From the NCBI RefSeq assembly GCF_041080865.1, contig NZ_CP160906.1:2790001-2854000 (forward strand): a DNA stretch of 64,000 nt, in the 5' to 3' direction. This DNA is from Psychromonas sp. MME1. GTDB lineage: Bacteria; Pseudomonadota; Gammaproteobacteria; Enterobacterales; Psychromonadaceae. The notes under the pieces are model-generated. The model made no database searches. It was not told the DNA's origin and saw only the letters and a program-made list of their open reading frames with translations. The position numbers and the translations under genes are program-made. This document shows, one piece after another, positions 9,566-19,476 of the stretch (positions within the stretch are counted from its first letter, which is position 1; the number at the start of each line of letters is the position of its first letter).

Positions 9566-10013
9566 ATTTGCAGATATCAGTGTACTACTTCCGCATAAAA
9601 TGCCGATGATCTTAATTGATAACGTCATCGATGTGACTGCGTTAACCATCCACTGCCAAGTAACCATTAATGAATTCGGACTGTTTTTTGATAAACAGCT
9701 TAACGCCACTCCAGCATGGGTGGGCATTGAATTTATGGCACAAACCGTAGCTGCTTGGTCGGGTTACCATGCGAATCAGCAAGGAGAGCCCTCCCCAATC
9801 GGTTTTTTATTAGGTAGTCGTCGTTATCATAGTGAATGCAGCGAGTTTAAGTTAGGGGAAACCTTAGATATTTATGCCGAACAATTACTGGAAAATGAAG
9901 GCATGGCTGCATTTGCCTGTCGCATTGAATGTAATAGCAGAGTATTAGCAAGCTGCCAGTTAAATGCCTTTGTTCCACCACAAGATAAGTTACAACTTAG
10001 CAGTAAGAAATAG
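9558..10013 (+). CDS. ApeP-like 3-hydroxyacyl-ACP dehydratase
   Basis: The product is about 151 residues from the ATG at 9558, which overlaps the end of the ketosynthase gene by 8 bases; a TTG at 9546 is a weaker candidate. The sequence has the ApeP-type hotdog dehydratase pattern LLPHKMPMILIDNV near the N-terminus and GIEFMAQTVAAWSGYHA in the centre. ApeI and ApeP form the dehydratase pair of APE type II polyketide systems. It is followed 9 bases later by the ketoreductase gene. Confidence 0.82.
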   Translation: MAKFADISVLLPHKMPMILIDNVIDVTALTIHCQVTINEFGLFFDKQLNATPAWVGIEFMAQTVAAWSGYHANQQGEPSPIGFLLGSRRYHSECSEFKLGETLDIYAEQLLENEGMAAFACRIECNSRVLASCQLNAFVPPQDKLQLSSKK

Positions 10014-10022
10014 GAAATATAA

Positions 10023-10748
10023 ATGACAAAATCGGTGTTAGTGACTGGCGCAAGTAAAGGCATTGGCCGTGCGATCGCGACGCAACTAAGTAAAGATGGT
10101 TTCATCATTGTTATACATTATATGAGCGACCAAGCTGGTGCATTACAAACCCTCGCAACCATTAATGAAGCAGGTGGTAAAGGTCGAATTTTACAATTTG
10201 ATATTCGCGATAGAGAACAATGCAGAGAGGTCTTAGAAGCTGATATTGAAGCCAATGGTGCCTATTATGGTGTTATTAGTAATGCAGGTATCACGAATGA
10301 CACGGTATTTCCTGCCATGACGGGTGAAGAGTGGGATAGCGTGGTACACACTAACCTAGATGCTTTTTATAATGTCCTTCACCCTTGTATCATGCCCATG
10401 GTACAACTGCGTCAAGGTGGGCGCATTGTCACGCTGGCATCCGTTTCGGGTATCATAGGCAATCGAGGGCAAACTAACTATAGCGCAGCCAAAGCGGGTA
10501 TTATTGGTGCAACAAAAGCATTAGCCTTAGAGGTTGCTAAACGTAAAATCACGGTAAACTGTGTTGCCCCAGGTTTAGTCGATACGGGAATGGTCACGGA
10601 GGAAGTTAAAGAACACGCCCTACCTCTGGTACCCTTACGCAGAATGGGGCAGCCTGAAGAGGTTGCAGGTCTGGTCAGTTATTTAATGTCTGACATTGCC
10701 GCATACGTGACTCGTCAAGTCATTTCGATTAATGGAGGTTTAGCGTGA
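10023..10748 (+). CDS. 3-oxoacyl-ACP reductase, FabG/SDR family (ApeQ-like)
   Basis: This is a 241-residue short-chain dehydrogenase. It has the NADP-binding TGASKGIG motif at residues 8-15, SNAG near 86-89 and the YSAAK catalytic motif with Tyr153 and Lys157, with Ser140 or Ser142 as third catalytic residue. It reduces the 3-keto group before dehydration in each polyene extension cycle. Its length and motifs match FabG, but its position between an ApeP-like dehydratase and a ketosynthase marks it as the APE paralogue. The next gene overlaps by 4 bases. Confidence 0.86.
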   Translation: MTKSVLVTGASKGIGRAIATQLSKDGFIIVIHYMSDQAGALQTLATINEAGGKGRILQFDIRDREQCREVLEADIEANGAYYGVISNAGITNDTVFPAMTGEEWDSVVHTNLDAFYNVLHPCIMPMVQLRQGGRIVTLASVSGIIGNRGQTNYSAAKAGIIGATKALALEVAKRKITVNCVAPGLVDTGMVTEEVKEHALPLVPLRRMGQPEEVAGLVSYLMSDIAAYVTRQVISINGGLA

Positions 10749-11994
10749 GCAATGAGCGCAGAGTCGTGGTTACAGGTATGTCTGGTGTTACCGCATTGGG
10801 TAATGATTGGGAAACGGTATTAACAAGGCTAAAAGCCTGTGAAAATGCAACACAATATATGCCAAGCTATGAGCAATATGAAGGTTTAAACACCAAGTTA
10901 GCCGCGCCAATCGATGGCTTTGAATTACCAAAACATTACACCCGCAAAATGGTCCGTGGAATGGGCCGTGTTGCTAAATTAGCCACCTTAGCCTCGGAAA
11001 ATGCATTAATACAAAGTGGGTTGCTAGGACATGAGGTACTAAGCAATGGGCAAACGGGAATAGCCTATGGCTCGTCGGCAGGCAGTACCGATGCAGTGAG
11101 GGCTTTTGGGGTGATGCTGACGGACAAAACGACCAGTGCGATTACCGCAACCACCTATGTACAAATGATGCCACATACCTGCGCGGTGAACGTTGGCCTG
11201 TTTTTTGGCTTAAAGGGTCGTATTATTCCGACTAGCAGCGCGTGCACTTCGGGCAGTCAAGCAATAGGTTACGCCTATGAAGCCATTAAGTATGGCAAAC
11301 AAACCGTTATGCTCGCAGGTGGTGCAGAAGAGTTATGCCCAACGGAATCAGCCGTATTTGATACGTTGTTTGCCACTAGTCTAAAAAATGACAATCCCAA
11401 ATCATCACCGAGCCCCTACGATAAAGATCGGGATGGCTTAGTGATTGGCGAAGGGGCTGGTACATTAATCTTAGAAGAGTATGAACATGCGCAAGCACGT
11501 GGTGCAAAAATATATGCGGAGTTAGTTGGTTTTGCGACTAATTGTGATGCGAAACATGTCACCCAACCCGAGCAAAGCACCATGCAAATCTGTATGCAAA
11601 TGGCACTACAGGATGCGGCTATCAGTGCGGATAAAATTGGCTATATTTCTGCCCATGGCACGGCTACCAACGGGGTGATATTGCAGAAAGCAATGCCACT
11701 GCAAATGTGCTCGGAAAAAACACACCAATTAGCTCATTAAAAAGTTATTTTGGTCATACGTTAGGAGCTTGTGGTGCGATTGAAGCGTGGATTGCGATTG
11801 AGATGATGAATACGGGTTGGTTTAATCCAACACTGAACCTAAACAATATTGATCCAGCCTGTGGGCAATTAGATTACATTACAGGTAGTGGTCGTGACAT
11901 AGAGTGTGAATATATTATGAGTAATAACTTCGCCTTTGGTGGAATTAACACCTCCTTGATTTTTAAACGCTTTCAACACCCCCTCGGGCAATAA
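10745..11994 (+). CDS. Beta-ketoacyl-ACP synthase, FabF-like (ApeR-like), interrupted by a frameshift
   Basis: The full gene encodes about 417 residues, the usual FabF length, but is split into 10745-11740 and a second frame overlapping from 11707. The catalytic Cys lies in SSACTSGS, the first His in SAHGTATN and the second in YFGHTLGACGA, so the triad is complete. The frame breaks in the CGGGG run at 11671-11675. Adding one base restores TNRGDIAESNATAN, the expected sequence here. Together with the 8373 gene it supplies the two APE condensing enzymes visible in the window. It is the last gene of the cluster on this side. Confidence 0.82.
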
Positions 11995-12011
11995 TAAGCT
12001 GCTAGAAACAT

Positions 12012-12053
12012 AAAAAACAGACACCGAAGCCGATCAATGTAAAAGGCTTCGGT
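12012..12053 (-). terminator. Rho-independent terminator for yijD, possibly also closing the APE operon
   Basis: A 9-bp stem (ACCGAAGCC at 12023-12031 with GGCTTCGGT at 12045-12053) is followed on the minus strand by TCTGTTTTTT. It sits between the convergent APE operon and yijD. The U-tract favours use by the minus-strand gene. Confidence 0.7.
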
Positions 12054-12067
12054 TGATCAGCAATGCG

Positions 12068-12427
12068 TTATGCAGAGTAACGTTTATCACCGAACATCAG
12101 TTTATACATCAGCCAGATGCACAACAGCAATGTGATGGTAATCGATATAAAATTAGAACCAAGCTCCGGGTAGTGTGCAGCAATTAACGCTCTATAGGAG
12201 AATATCCCAATAAACAATGCCACCCAAGCTGGGCCAACATTGGCTTCATAATTTCCCTCTTTAATATATATTCCGTAAAATTTATTGACCGTAAAAAATA
12301 ACGTCAAAAAAGGAAAGATAGAAAAGGAGACTTGTGACACAGTGAGTATCGAAAAACAGGCGCTAATAGAAAGACCAATTAAAAATGTGTAAATAAGCCA
12401 TTTGTACGAAATGGTGGGGTGACTCAT
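12068..12427 (-). CDS. yijD: YijD-like inner membrane protein (DUF1422)
   Basis: This is a 119-residue protein with about four hydrophobic helices. The segments FPFLTLFFTVNKFY and AHYPELGSNF resemble E. coli YijD, a DUF1422 membrane protein of unknown function. The ATG at 12427 is chosen because AAGGA lies 7 bases upstream; the longer frame begins at 12451. In E. coli yijD is close to sthA, and here sthA is divergent from it, which supports the call. No fabR is present between them. Confidence 0.75.
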   Translation of the reverse strand: MSHPTISYKWLIYTFLIGLSISACFSILTVSQVSFSIFPFLTLFFTVNKFYGIYIKEGNYEANVGPAWVALFIGIFSYRALIAAHYPELGSNFISITITLLLCIWLMYKLMFGDKRYSA

Positions 12428-12623
12428 GAGCAGTTCCTTAATAATGACCATTTGATGTTAAGCTTCTAAAAATAACATGATACTGGTAATTTTTCCTGTT
12501 TTTATTTTCACAACTTGCAACAATATCGTAGCAATAATGTCCAGATTTGTTGTAAGTTTGTGTGACAAAATAATGTAACTTGTTAATATGAAGCACATTG
12601 TCTATTTATCGTGAAGGATCACC

Positions 12624-14048
12624 ATGTCAAAACTCAAAGATATAAATATAGCAAGCTATGATTACGATGCAATTGTCATTGGCAGCGGTCCGGGCGGTGA
12701 AGGGGCAACGATGAAGCTGGCTAAGGCGGGCTTACGTGTTGCTGTCGTTGAAAAATATGAACGAATTGGTGGAGGCTGTACACATTGGGGCACCATTCCA
12801 TCAAAGGCACTGCGCCACAGTGTTAGCCAACTCATTGAGCTGAAAAATAATATTCTTTTTGATGATAATTATTTTCAAAAAAAATCATTCACCTTTGCTG
12901 ACGCACTACGCCACAGCGAACAAGTGATTAATAAACAAGTTTCCATGCGCAGTAATTTTTATAAGCGCAATGGCTGTGATATACATTTTGGCAGCGCCTC
13001 CTTCGTCGATAACCATACCTTAACCATTACAAAACATGATGGCTCATCGGAGCTAATCAGCGCAAAAAATATCATTATCGCAACGGGCTCTCGCCCCTAC
13101 CGACCTGATGATATCGACTTTACCGCCAACAACATCTACGACAGCGATACCATCTTATCGCTAAATTATCAGCCTAAAAACATCGCCATTTATGGTGCGG
13201 GTGTGATCGGTTGTGAGTATGCCTCTATATTCAGAGGGCTCGGTGTCAAAACAGATCTCATTAATACCCGTGACAGGCTGTTATCTTTTTTAGATACCGA
13301 AATGTCGGACGCTATCTCCTACCACTTTAGAAATTCTGGCATCATTCTGCGCCACGATGAAGAGTATGAAAGTGTCACATCGACGCAAAATGGCGTGGTG
13401 ATCAGCTTTAAGTCAGGTAAGAAAATGAAAGCAGATTGCCTACTTTTTGCTAATGGTAGAACGGGCAACACGGATAATATGAATTTACAGGAAATTGGTT
13501 TGCAGCCCGATGGACGGGGTCAACTAGCTATCAATGAGCATTACCAAACCAGCGTCGATAATATCTACGCCATTGGCGACGTAATCGGTTACCCCAGCCT
13601 TGCGAGTGCGGCCTATGATCAAGGGCGCATTGCTGCACGCGTTATTTTAACGCGCGCAGGGCAGAAAAAATTAATCAAAGATATTCCAACGGGGATCTAT
13701 ACCATTCCTGAAATGAGCTCCGTAGGCAAAACTGAACAGATGTTAACCCAGCAGAAAGTCCCCTATGAAGTTGGTCGCGCCCAGTTTAAGGATTTAGCAC
13801 GCTCGCAAATACTCGGCTCAGATGTTGGTAGTTTGAAAATTCTTTTCCATCGTGAGACGAAAGAGATCTTAGGCATACACTGCTTTGGTGAACGAGCCGC
13901 GGAAATTATCCATATCGGGCAGGCAATCATGGAGCAACAGGGGGAAGCAAACACGATTGAATATTTTGTTAACACCACCTTTAACTATCCCACCATGGCT
14001 GAGGCTTATCGGGTAGCCGCACTCAATGGATTAAACCGTCTATTTTAA
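12624..14048 (+). CDS. sthA: Soluble pyridine nucleotide transhydrogenase
   Basis: The 474-residue flavoprotein belongs to the pyridine nucleotide-disulfide reductase family. The FAD-binding GSGPGGEGA motif lies near residue 21. The segment [17 protein letters not shown] is diagnostic: the second redox cysteine of dihydrolipoamide dehydrogenase is replaced by Thr, as in SthA. A second Rossmann motif [11 protein letters not shown] follows near residue 191 and the C-terminal dimerisation domain carries [15 protein letters not shown]. SthA moves reducing equivalents between NADPH and NAD+. An AAGGA site lies close upstream of the ATG. Confidence 0.95.
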   Translation: MSKLKDINIASYDYDAIVIGSGPGGEGATMKLAKAGLRVAVVEKYERIGGGCTHWGTIPSKALRHSVSQLIELKNNILFDDNYFQKKSFTFADALRHSEQVINKQVSMRSNFYKRNGCDIHFGSASFVDNHTLTITKHDGSSELISAKNIIIATGSRPYRPDDIDFTANNIYDSDTILSLNYQPKNIAIYGAGVIGCEYASIFRGLGVKTDLINTRDRLLSFLDTEMSDAISYHFRNSGIILRHDEEYESVTSTQNGVVISFKSGKKMKADCLLFANGRTGNTDNMNLQEIGLQPDGRGQLAINEHYQTSVDNIYAIGDVIGYPSLASAAYDQGRIAARVILTRAGQKKLIKDIPTGIYTIPEMSSVGKTEQMLTQQKVPYEVGRAQFKDLARSQILGSDVGSLKILFHRETKEILGIHCFGERAAEIIHIGQAIMEQQGEANTIEYFVNTTFNYPTMAEAYRVAALNGLNRLF

Positions 14049-14056
14049 TCCCTATC

Positions 14057-14077
14057 AGGGAGAGTGCTACTCTCCCT
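14057..14077. terminator. Hairpin between convergent sthA and nudE
   Basis: A perfect 8-bp stem, AGGGAGAG paired with CTCTCCCT around a TGCTA loop, lies between the two stop codons. The U-tract is short, so it may be a weak terminator or an mRNA end-protecting hairpin. Confidence 0.5.
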
Positions 14078-14627
14078 AACTTTCTTCCTGTAACTTTTTC
14101 AATGTTAACAACAGTGCGCTAATACTGCGTGCCTCTTGAAAATCATCGCGCATTAATAACTCTTCCACCTTATTTAATGGCCACTTTATCACTTCAAGCG
14201 GTTCAGGCTCATCGCCCGCTAATTTTTCAGGATAAAGATCCGTTGCCATAAACAACGTCATCTCACTGCTAAAATAACTCGGTGCCATGGATACTTTTTT
14301 TAATTTGGTGAGAGAGCGAGTAGCGAAACCGACCTCTTCTTTTAATTCTCGATTAGCAGCAATTTCAGCCGTTTCACCTTGGTCAATCAACCCCTTGGGA
14401 AAACCAAGTTGGTATGAATGGGTGCCAGCAGCATATTCACGAATCAATAACAGTGTCTCTTTATCGAAAAAAGGGACAATTAACACCGCCCCTTGGTGCT
14501 GCCCTTGCATCCGTTCAAACTCACGTTGCACACCATTACTGAATTTTAGCTGTAGAGATTCAATTTTAAAAAATCGGCTGCTGGCCACCAATGTACATTT
14601 CAAAATTTCAGGTAATGACTGTTTCAT
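14076..14627 (-). CDS. nudE: ADP compounds hydrolase NudE (Nudix)
   Basis: The product is 183 residues, close to E. coli NudE. The Nudix box (GX5EX7REUXEEXGU) is seen as GLIDQGETAEIAANRELKEE, followed by VGF. The downstream SMAPSYFSS and GDEPEPLEVIKWPL segments are NudE hallmarks. The enzyme hydrolyses ADP-ribose, NADH and diadenosine polyphosphates. The ATG at 14627 is chosen because AAGGAAG precedes it and the product then aligns with the family; the open frame extends to 14696. It is divergent from hemC. Confidence 0.9.
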   Translation of the reverse strand: MKQSLPEILKCTLVASSRFFKIESLQLKFSNGVQREFERMQGQHQGAVLIVPFFDKETLLLIREYAAGTHSYQLGFPKGLIDQGETAEIAANRELKEEVGFATRSLTKLKKVSMAPSYFSSEMTLFMATDLYPEKLAGDEPEPLEVIKWPLNKVEELLMRDDFQEARSISALLLTLKKLQEES

Positions 14628-14814
14628 GAAGCTTCCTTTATAATTCTCTACACAAATATCGGCAACTAAGGCATGAAGATATTCGCTGATTTGCATAAAA
14701 TAACGTTTTACAGATAGATCATATGACGGTTAGTATTTTATTTCTATTACAGATGCTAATTGAAGTTATCTTTGGTAGCATCAATAAATTACGTTTTTAA
14801 TGAGATAAAATCAA

Positions 14815-15750
14815 ATGAGTGGCAAAATAATTCGTATCGCAACTCGCCATAGCCCATTGGCTATGTGGCAAGCTAACTTTGTCAAAGCGGAACTACAAAA
14901 ATTCCATCCCGATTTAACGGTCGAACTGTTAGCGATGAAAACAAAAGGCGATAAAATTCTCGATACCCCTCTCGCCAAGGTTGGCGGTAAAGGGCTTTTT
15001 GTCAAAGAGTTAGAAGTTGCGATCTTAGAGGGGCGTGCCGATATCGCAGTCCATTCGATGAAAGATGTACCCGTTGATTTTCCCGAAGGTTTAGGGTTAA
15101 CGGTGATCTGTAAACGAGAAGATCCTCGCGATGCCTTTGTCTCTAACAACTACACATGTTTAGAGGAACTCCCACAGGGTGCCATTGTCGGCACATCCAG
15201 TTTACGACGCCAATGCCAGTTACGTGCACAGCGTCCAGATCTGCAGATTAAAGATTTACGCGGCAATGTAAATACTCGTTTAGCGAAGCTTGATAACGGT
15301 GAGTACGATGCCATTATCTTAGCGGCAGCAGGGTTAATTCGTCTGCAAATGCAAGCGCGTATTGCCAGCGTTATTGAACCAGAGCAAAGTCTTCCCGCCG
15401 TTGGTCAGGGTGCCGTTGGTATCGAGTGCCGCCTTGATGACGCACAAACCATCGCACTGCTACAACCACTTGAAGACACGGTTACACGTTTACGTGTCTC
15501 TGCCGAGCGAGCCATGAATCTTGCGCTTCAAGGAGGATGCCAAGTCCCCATCGGTAGTTATGCCATTTTACAGGGTGAACAGCTATTTTTACGTGGGCTA
15601 GTGGGCAGTGTTGATGGCAAGGAGATTATCCGTAAAGAGATCACGGGCCACCAAGATGATGCTGAACAGTTAGGTCTAACATTGGCACAGCAATTACTCG
15701 ATAGCGGCGCGAAACAGATATTAGCCGATGTTTATCAGCAAGAGATGTAA
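14815..15750 (+). CDS. hemC: Hydroxymethylbilane synthase (porphobilinogen deaminase)
   Basis: The 311-residue cytosolic enzyme polymerises four porphobilinogen molecules to hydroxymethylbilane. Cys242 in [10 protein letters not shown] is the dipyrromethane cofactor attachment site, at the same position as in E. coli. Asp86-type substrate-binding residues lie in [10 protein letters not shown]. It is the first gene of hemC-hemD-hemX-hemY, with 5 bases to hemD, and the only clear terminator comes after hemY. Confidence 0.96.
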   Translation: MSGKIIRIATRHSPLAMWQANFVKAELQKFHPDLTVELLAMKTKGDKILDTPLAKVGGKGLFVKELEVAILEGRADIAVHSMKDVPVDFPEGLGLTVICKREDPRDAFVSNNYTCLEELPQGAIVGTSSLRRQCQLRAQRPDLQIKDLRGNVNTRLAKLDNGEYDAIILAAAGLIRLQMQARIASVIEPEQSLPAVGQGAVGIECRLDDAQTIALLQPLEDTVTRLRVSAERAMNLALQGGCQVPIGSYAILQGEQLFLRGLVGSVDGKEIIRKEITGHQDDAEQLGLTLAQQLLDSGAKQILADVYQQEM

Positions 15751-15755
15751 TTCCC

Positions 15756-16490
15756 ATGTCAACGCCACGCCTATTGGTGACTCGTTTCGAACCGCATGCT
15801 ACACGTTTAGCAAACATACTCAAAGAGCATGGCATCTTTGCCCATGCTCAACCCTTATTAACAATGGCTGAAAGCACTGCCGATATTGATACCGTGGTGG
15901 CTAATAATCATGACCTGATTATCGCCGTCAGTGGCAATGCCGTAGATTATACGGATCTAGCATTAGCAGGCAAACCTTGGCCAATCGCAACTTATTTAGC
16001 CGTCGGCAACGGCACAAAAACCAAGCTAGAACAGGCCTGCAAACAAAACGTCATCGTGCCAGTACAAGGGTTTGATAGTGAAGGTCTGTTGGCTCTGCCC
16101 TGCCTGCAAAATGTAACATACCAGAAGGTGCTAATTTTACGCGGTGTCGGTGGACGAGAGTTACTTGCGGAACGCTTAATGGAGCGCGGCGCGTTTGTTA
16201 ACTACTTTGAATCATATCAACGTATTGCGTTGCAATTAGACGCATTATCTTTAGTTAAACAATGGCAACAGGAAAATCTTAACGGTGCTATTATTAGTAG
16301 CGTTGAACTATTACAACGGCTATATGATATTGTGCCGGAAGCGGCTCGGCCTTGGTTAAAAACACTAACCATTTATGCACCTAGCGAACGTATTTTAAAG
16401 TATGCTATGTCAATGGGTTGGAGCTCTCGGAAATTACTTCCTAGCTTAGTTGATGAAGATATTCTCGCTTACTTTACTCAAGATAACTAA
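15756..16490 (+). CDS. hemD: Uroporphyrinogen-III synthase
   Basis: The 244-residue protein has the weakly conserved HemD pattern: LLVTRFEPHATRLANIL at the start, AVGNGTKTKLEQA in the middle and ISSVELLQRL near residue 180. HemD closes and inverts ring D of hydroxymethylbilane to uroporphyrinogen III. The family is divergent in sequence, so the call rests on these motifs plus tight linkage to hemC and hemX. It starts 5 bases after hemC. Confidence 0.92.
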   Translation: MSTPRLLVTRFEPHATRLANILKEHGIFAHAQPLLTMAESTADIDTVVANNHDLIIAVSGNAVDYTDLALAGKPWPIATYLAVGNGTKTKLEQACKQNVIVPVQGFDSEGLLALPCLQNVTYQKVLILRGVGGRELLAERLMERGAFVNYFESYQRIALQLDALSLVKQWQQENLNGAIISSVELLQRLYDIVPEAARPWLKTLTIYAPSERILKYAMSMGWSSRKLLPSLVDEDILAYFTQDN

Positions 16491-16525
16491 ATTTTCTTAC
16501 TGCTTTTTTAGACATGAGGGTCATT

Positions 16526-17671
16526 ATGACTGTTAATAAAGACAATATAACCGATGGCGAAGCTCAACAGCAAACGACAACCATTGCGACCGCAAACTCC
16601 GACATGGCAAGTGGGCCGACAAAAAATCGCCTCGCTTTAGCCCTTGCCGGAGGCGCGCTGTTTTTAATGCTTATAATGATCCTCGCAGCGGGCTATTTCT
16701 ATCAACAAAATCAAACAACAGTCAAACAGCTGCAAATACAACAAAGTAAATTTAACGAACAGTTATCACAACAACAAAGCGAAGAAGAACAAGCGCTAAA
16801 GTCCATTCAAGCTAACTTTTCTACGAAAGTAGAAAATATACAGGCGCAATTACAACAAACCAAAAATGAAAATAAAATATATAAGAGCGATATTCAGGCA
16901 CTACAACGCAGTTTGTCAGAAAAAAATGTACGTCATCCCAACGATTGGGTTTTAGCGGAAGTTGAATACCTCGTCTCTTTAGCCGGTAGAAAAATCTGGT
17001 TAGAGCATGATATTGCTACGGCAATCGCCTTGCTATTAGCGGCAGACCAACGTGTTGTAGAGATGAATGATGCCAGCTTGAGTGGTTTACGTGCGGCATT
17101 GCTTGAAGATATTAATACCTTAGAAGCTCTGCCTAAACGCGATTTAGATGGGCTGGTACTTACCTTATCAAATTTAGAGCGACGCATTAATAAATTAGTG
17201 ATCACCTCCATCTCTCTGCCCGATGCAACCAATAATGAAGATACTGTGTTATCGACTGATATTAATGATTGGCAAGAAAACATTAGCAAGTCTTGGACGA
17301 CCTTTGTGGAAAACTTTATTGTCGTTAATAAAAGAGACAGTAAAATAGAAGCGTTACTTTCACCACAGCAAAGTTGGTATTTACGCGAAAGTCTTCGTAA
17401 CAACCTATCTAAAGCAGAGTTTTCTGTCTATCGAGAACAGCAAAATATTTACGATATTGCGCTTAACAATGCCAATAAATTATTGAAAAACTATTTTGAT
17501 TTAACTGACCATGCGACCAATCAATTTTATAACGCGGTTCAAGAATTAACAGCCAATAAGATTGCCATCTCCTACCCTGACCAGTTAAAAAGCACTGCGC
17601 TGCTCGCTAACATCATCCAACAACGCGCTAAAAAATCATTAGCAAGCAGCCGTATTACTGAGGGGGGTTAA
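16526..17671 (+). CDS. hemX: HemX, membrane-anchored protein of the heme operon
   Basis: This 381-residue protein has a cytoplasmic N-terminus rich in Gln/Thr, one membrane helix at about residues 33-56 (ALALAGGALFLMLIMILAAGY), a Gln/Lys-rich coiled coil to about residue 130, and a globular periplasmic part with DWVLAEVEYLVSLAGRKIWLEHD. This is the usual HemX architecture. It is not a methyltransferase despite older annotations. The ATG at 16526 is preferred because GAGGG lies just upstream; another ATG is at 16514. Its role in tetrapyrrole synthesis is not well defined. Confidence 0.9.
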   Translation: MTVNKDNITDGEAQQQTTTIATANSDMASGPTKNRLALALAGGALFLMLIMILAAGYFYQQNQTTVKQLQIQQSKFNEQLSQQQSEEEQALKSIQANFSTKVENIQAQLQQTKNENKIYKSDIQALQRSLSEKNVRHPNDWVLAEVEYLVSLAGRKIWLEHDIATAIALLLAADQRVVEMNDASLSGLRAALLEDINTLEALPKRDLDGLVLTLSNLERRINKLVITSISLPDATNNEDTVLSTDINDWQENISKSWTTFVENFIVVNKRDSKIEALLSPQQSWYLRESLRNNLSKAEFSVYREQQNIYDIALNNANKLLKNYFDLTDHATNQFYNAVQELTANKIAISYPDQLKSTALLANIIQQRAKKSLASSRITEGG

Positions 17672-17673
17672 TT

Positions 17674-18861
17674 ATGTTACGTCTATTTATCCTCATTTTA
17701 GTTTTGCTTGGAGGCTTACTCATTGGCCCCGATCTCAGCGATAATAAGGGCTACATTCTTATTTCTATTGATTCCTATACAACCTATGAAACAACGCTAA
17801 TTAATGCCGCCATGATGGCTATTATTTTCTATTTTTTACTATTGTTCGCAGAATGGATATTACGAAAAGTATTATCAATGAGCTCAATTACACGTGGTTG
17901 GTTCGGCCAAAGGAAAACAATCAAAGCACAAAAAAATAGCTTATTGGGTATGCTCACGCTCTTTGAAGGCGATTCCCAAAAGGCGCAGAAACTATTAGCA
18001 GGATCAGCCGCGCATAGTGGTACCCCTGTCTTGACCTATATTGCCGCGGCGAAAGCTGCACAGCAGCAGAAAAAATATGATTTACGCGATGAGTATCTGC
18101 AACAAGCCAATGACGCAGAACAAACGAGCCAGCTCGCGGTAGGGCTCGTCTGGGCTAAATTACAAATAGAAGCGCAACAATTCCACCAAGCAGAAGAGAC
18201 GCTGCAAGAGTTATCTCTTAAATACCCTAAAAATGGACGTATTCATGAACTCTATGCACAGCTCTACCCCGCACTGCATGAGTGGCAAAAATATATCGAT
18301 TTAATCAACAACAAACGTAATGGTCTAACCTTTACTGATAGTGAATTTAGCGCAAGACAACTTGATGCTTACCAACAACTATTTAAACAGTTGGCAGCAG
18401 AAAATGCACAACAACTAAAAGAGTATTGGGATAACAATGCACCGCGCTGGATGCGTAAGGAATTGGACTATCAAAAGGCGGTCTTAGATGCTTTTCTTGA
18501 GGCAGGAGAAGATAAATTCGCCGAGCAATTCTTAATAATGAAACTCAATAAACAATTCTCATTACCACTACTTAGTTACTTAACAAAATTGGAAATTAAT
18601 GATTATTACCCACTGATATTATTACTCGAGAAAAAACTTAAAAAAGAGCCGCACGCAGCTTTAATTCATAGCACCTTGGCAAGGTTAATGTTAAAAGAGA
18701 ACAAAATTGGCGCAGCGATAGAACATTTAAAACAGAGTGTTGAGAGTGAGGCAAATATCGAGGAATTTGCGTTGCTAGCTAACTTACTAGAAGAGGATGG
18801 CCGTAATAGCGAAGCACAACAATATTATCGTCGTGGACTATCTATTGTCTTGTCATCTTAA
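17674..18861 (+). CDS. hemY: HemY, membrane protein with TPR-like repeats
   Basis: The 395-residue protein has two N-terminal membrane helices (residues about 2-16 and 45-65) followed by a helical TPR-like region, including the repeat AQQKKYDLRDEYLQQANDAEQ and a C-terminal AEAQQYYRRGL-type helix pair. This matches gammaproteobacterial HemY, which is distinct from the protoporphyrinogen oxidase of the same name in Bacillus. It begins 2 bases after hemX and is followed by a strong terminator. Confidence 0.9.
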   Translation: MLRLFILILVLLGGLLIGPDLSDNKGYILISIDSYTTYETTLINAAMMAIIFYFLLLFAEWILRKVLSMSSITRGWFGQRKTIKAQKNSLLGMLTLFEGDSQKAQKLLAGSAAHSGTPVLTYIAAAKAAQQQKKYDLRDEYLQQANDAEQTSQLAVGLVWAKLQIEAQQFHQAEETLQELSLKYPKNGRIHELYAQLYPALHEWQKYIDLINNKRNGLTFTDSEFSARQLDAYQQLFKQLAAENAQQLKEYWDNNAPRWMRKELDYQKAVLDAFLEAGEDKFAEQFLIMKLNKQFSLPLLSYLTKLEINDYYPLILLLEKKLKKEPHAALIHSTLARLMLKENKIGAAIEHLKQSVESEANIEEFALLANLLEEDGRNSEAQQYYRRGLSIVLSS

Positions 18862-18888
18862 TGACATTTTTATATTATAAAATCCCAT

Positions 18889-18917
18889 AAAAACAGGAGC
18901 TTAACTCCTGTTTTTTA
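18889..18917 (+). terminator. Rho-independent terminator of hemCDXY
   Basis: A stem of ACAGGAG with CTCCTGT around a CTTAA loop is followed by TTTTTT, 28 bases after the hemY stop. Confidence 0.85.
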
Positions 18918-18939
18918 TATCACTTATGAGGTACAGAAT

Positions 18940-19452
18940 ATGACATCAATTCACCCATGTTTTCCTCTTCCGATTGAAAATAGCGCGGCAGAGCTACTAC
19001 TCATGCCTTGCCCCGGAACAAAAGGAGTTCCATTACAGGAAACCCTAAAACAGTTAAAAACAAAAGAGAAGGTCGATGCGCTAATCACCTTAATGACCTC
19101 TGAAGAGCTATTAAAGAATCAATTGGTAGAGTTAGGCGGGTCGGTAAAAGAGCTAGGCATATCTTGGTTCCATCTGCCAATTACCGATGACCACGCACCT
19201 AGCGACGATTTTTTAACACTTTGGGAAACGGCAGGCCCGGCTATACACCGTTTACTAGAACAGGGTAAACGAGTTGCCATTCATTGCAAGGGCGGGACAG
19301 GGCGAACGGGACTCGTTGCTGCACAAATCCTAGTAGAGCGCGGCGAAAATTTGGAAAAAGTAATGACACGTATTAAAAAAAGACGACCGAACGCTTTTAC
19401 ACTCACTTGCCATCAAGACTATTTAAAATCGTTAGCCGAAAAATTACAATAA
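18940..19452 (+). CDS. Dual-specificity / tyrosine phosphatase family protein next to the ArsJ pair
   Basis: The 170-residue cysteine phosphatase has the signature HCX5R as His115-Cys116-Lys-Gly-Gly-Thr-Gly-Arg122, with a candidate general acid Asp83 or Asp84 in LPITDDHAP. No signal peptide is visible. It resembles small CDKN3-like bacterial phosphatases. A GAGGT site precedes the ATG. It lies 24 bases before the ArsJ-associated GAPDH gene and after the hem terminator, so it is probably the first gene of the arsenic operon. Its substrate is unknown. Related Cys-based phosphatases can act as arsenate reductases, which makes that role worth considering, but it is inference. Confidence 0.75.
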   Translation: MTSIHPCFPLPIENSAAELLLMPCPGTKGVPLQETLKQLKTKEKVDALITLMTSEELLKNQLVELGGSVKELGISWFHLPITDDHAPSDDFLTLWETAGPAIHRLLEQGKRVAIHCKGGTGRTGLVAAQILVERGENLEKVMTRIKKRRPNAFTLTCHQDYLKSLAEKLQ

Positions 19453-19476
19453 AATTTATTTGCAGGAAATTCACAT

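Noticed and set aside
16526-17671. HemX as a uroporphyrinogen-III methyltransferase
   Set aside because: The sequence has one membrane helix and a coiled coil and lacks SAM-dependent methyltransferase motifs. The name is a legacy annotation.
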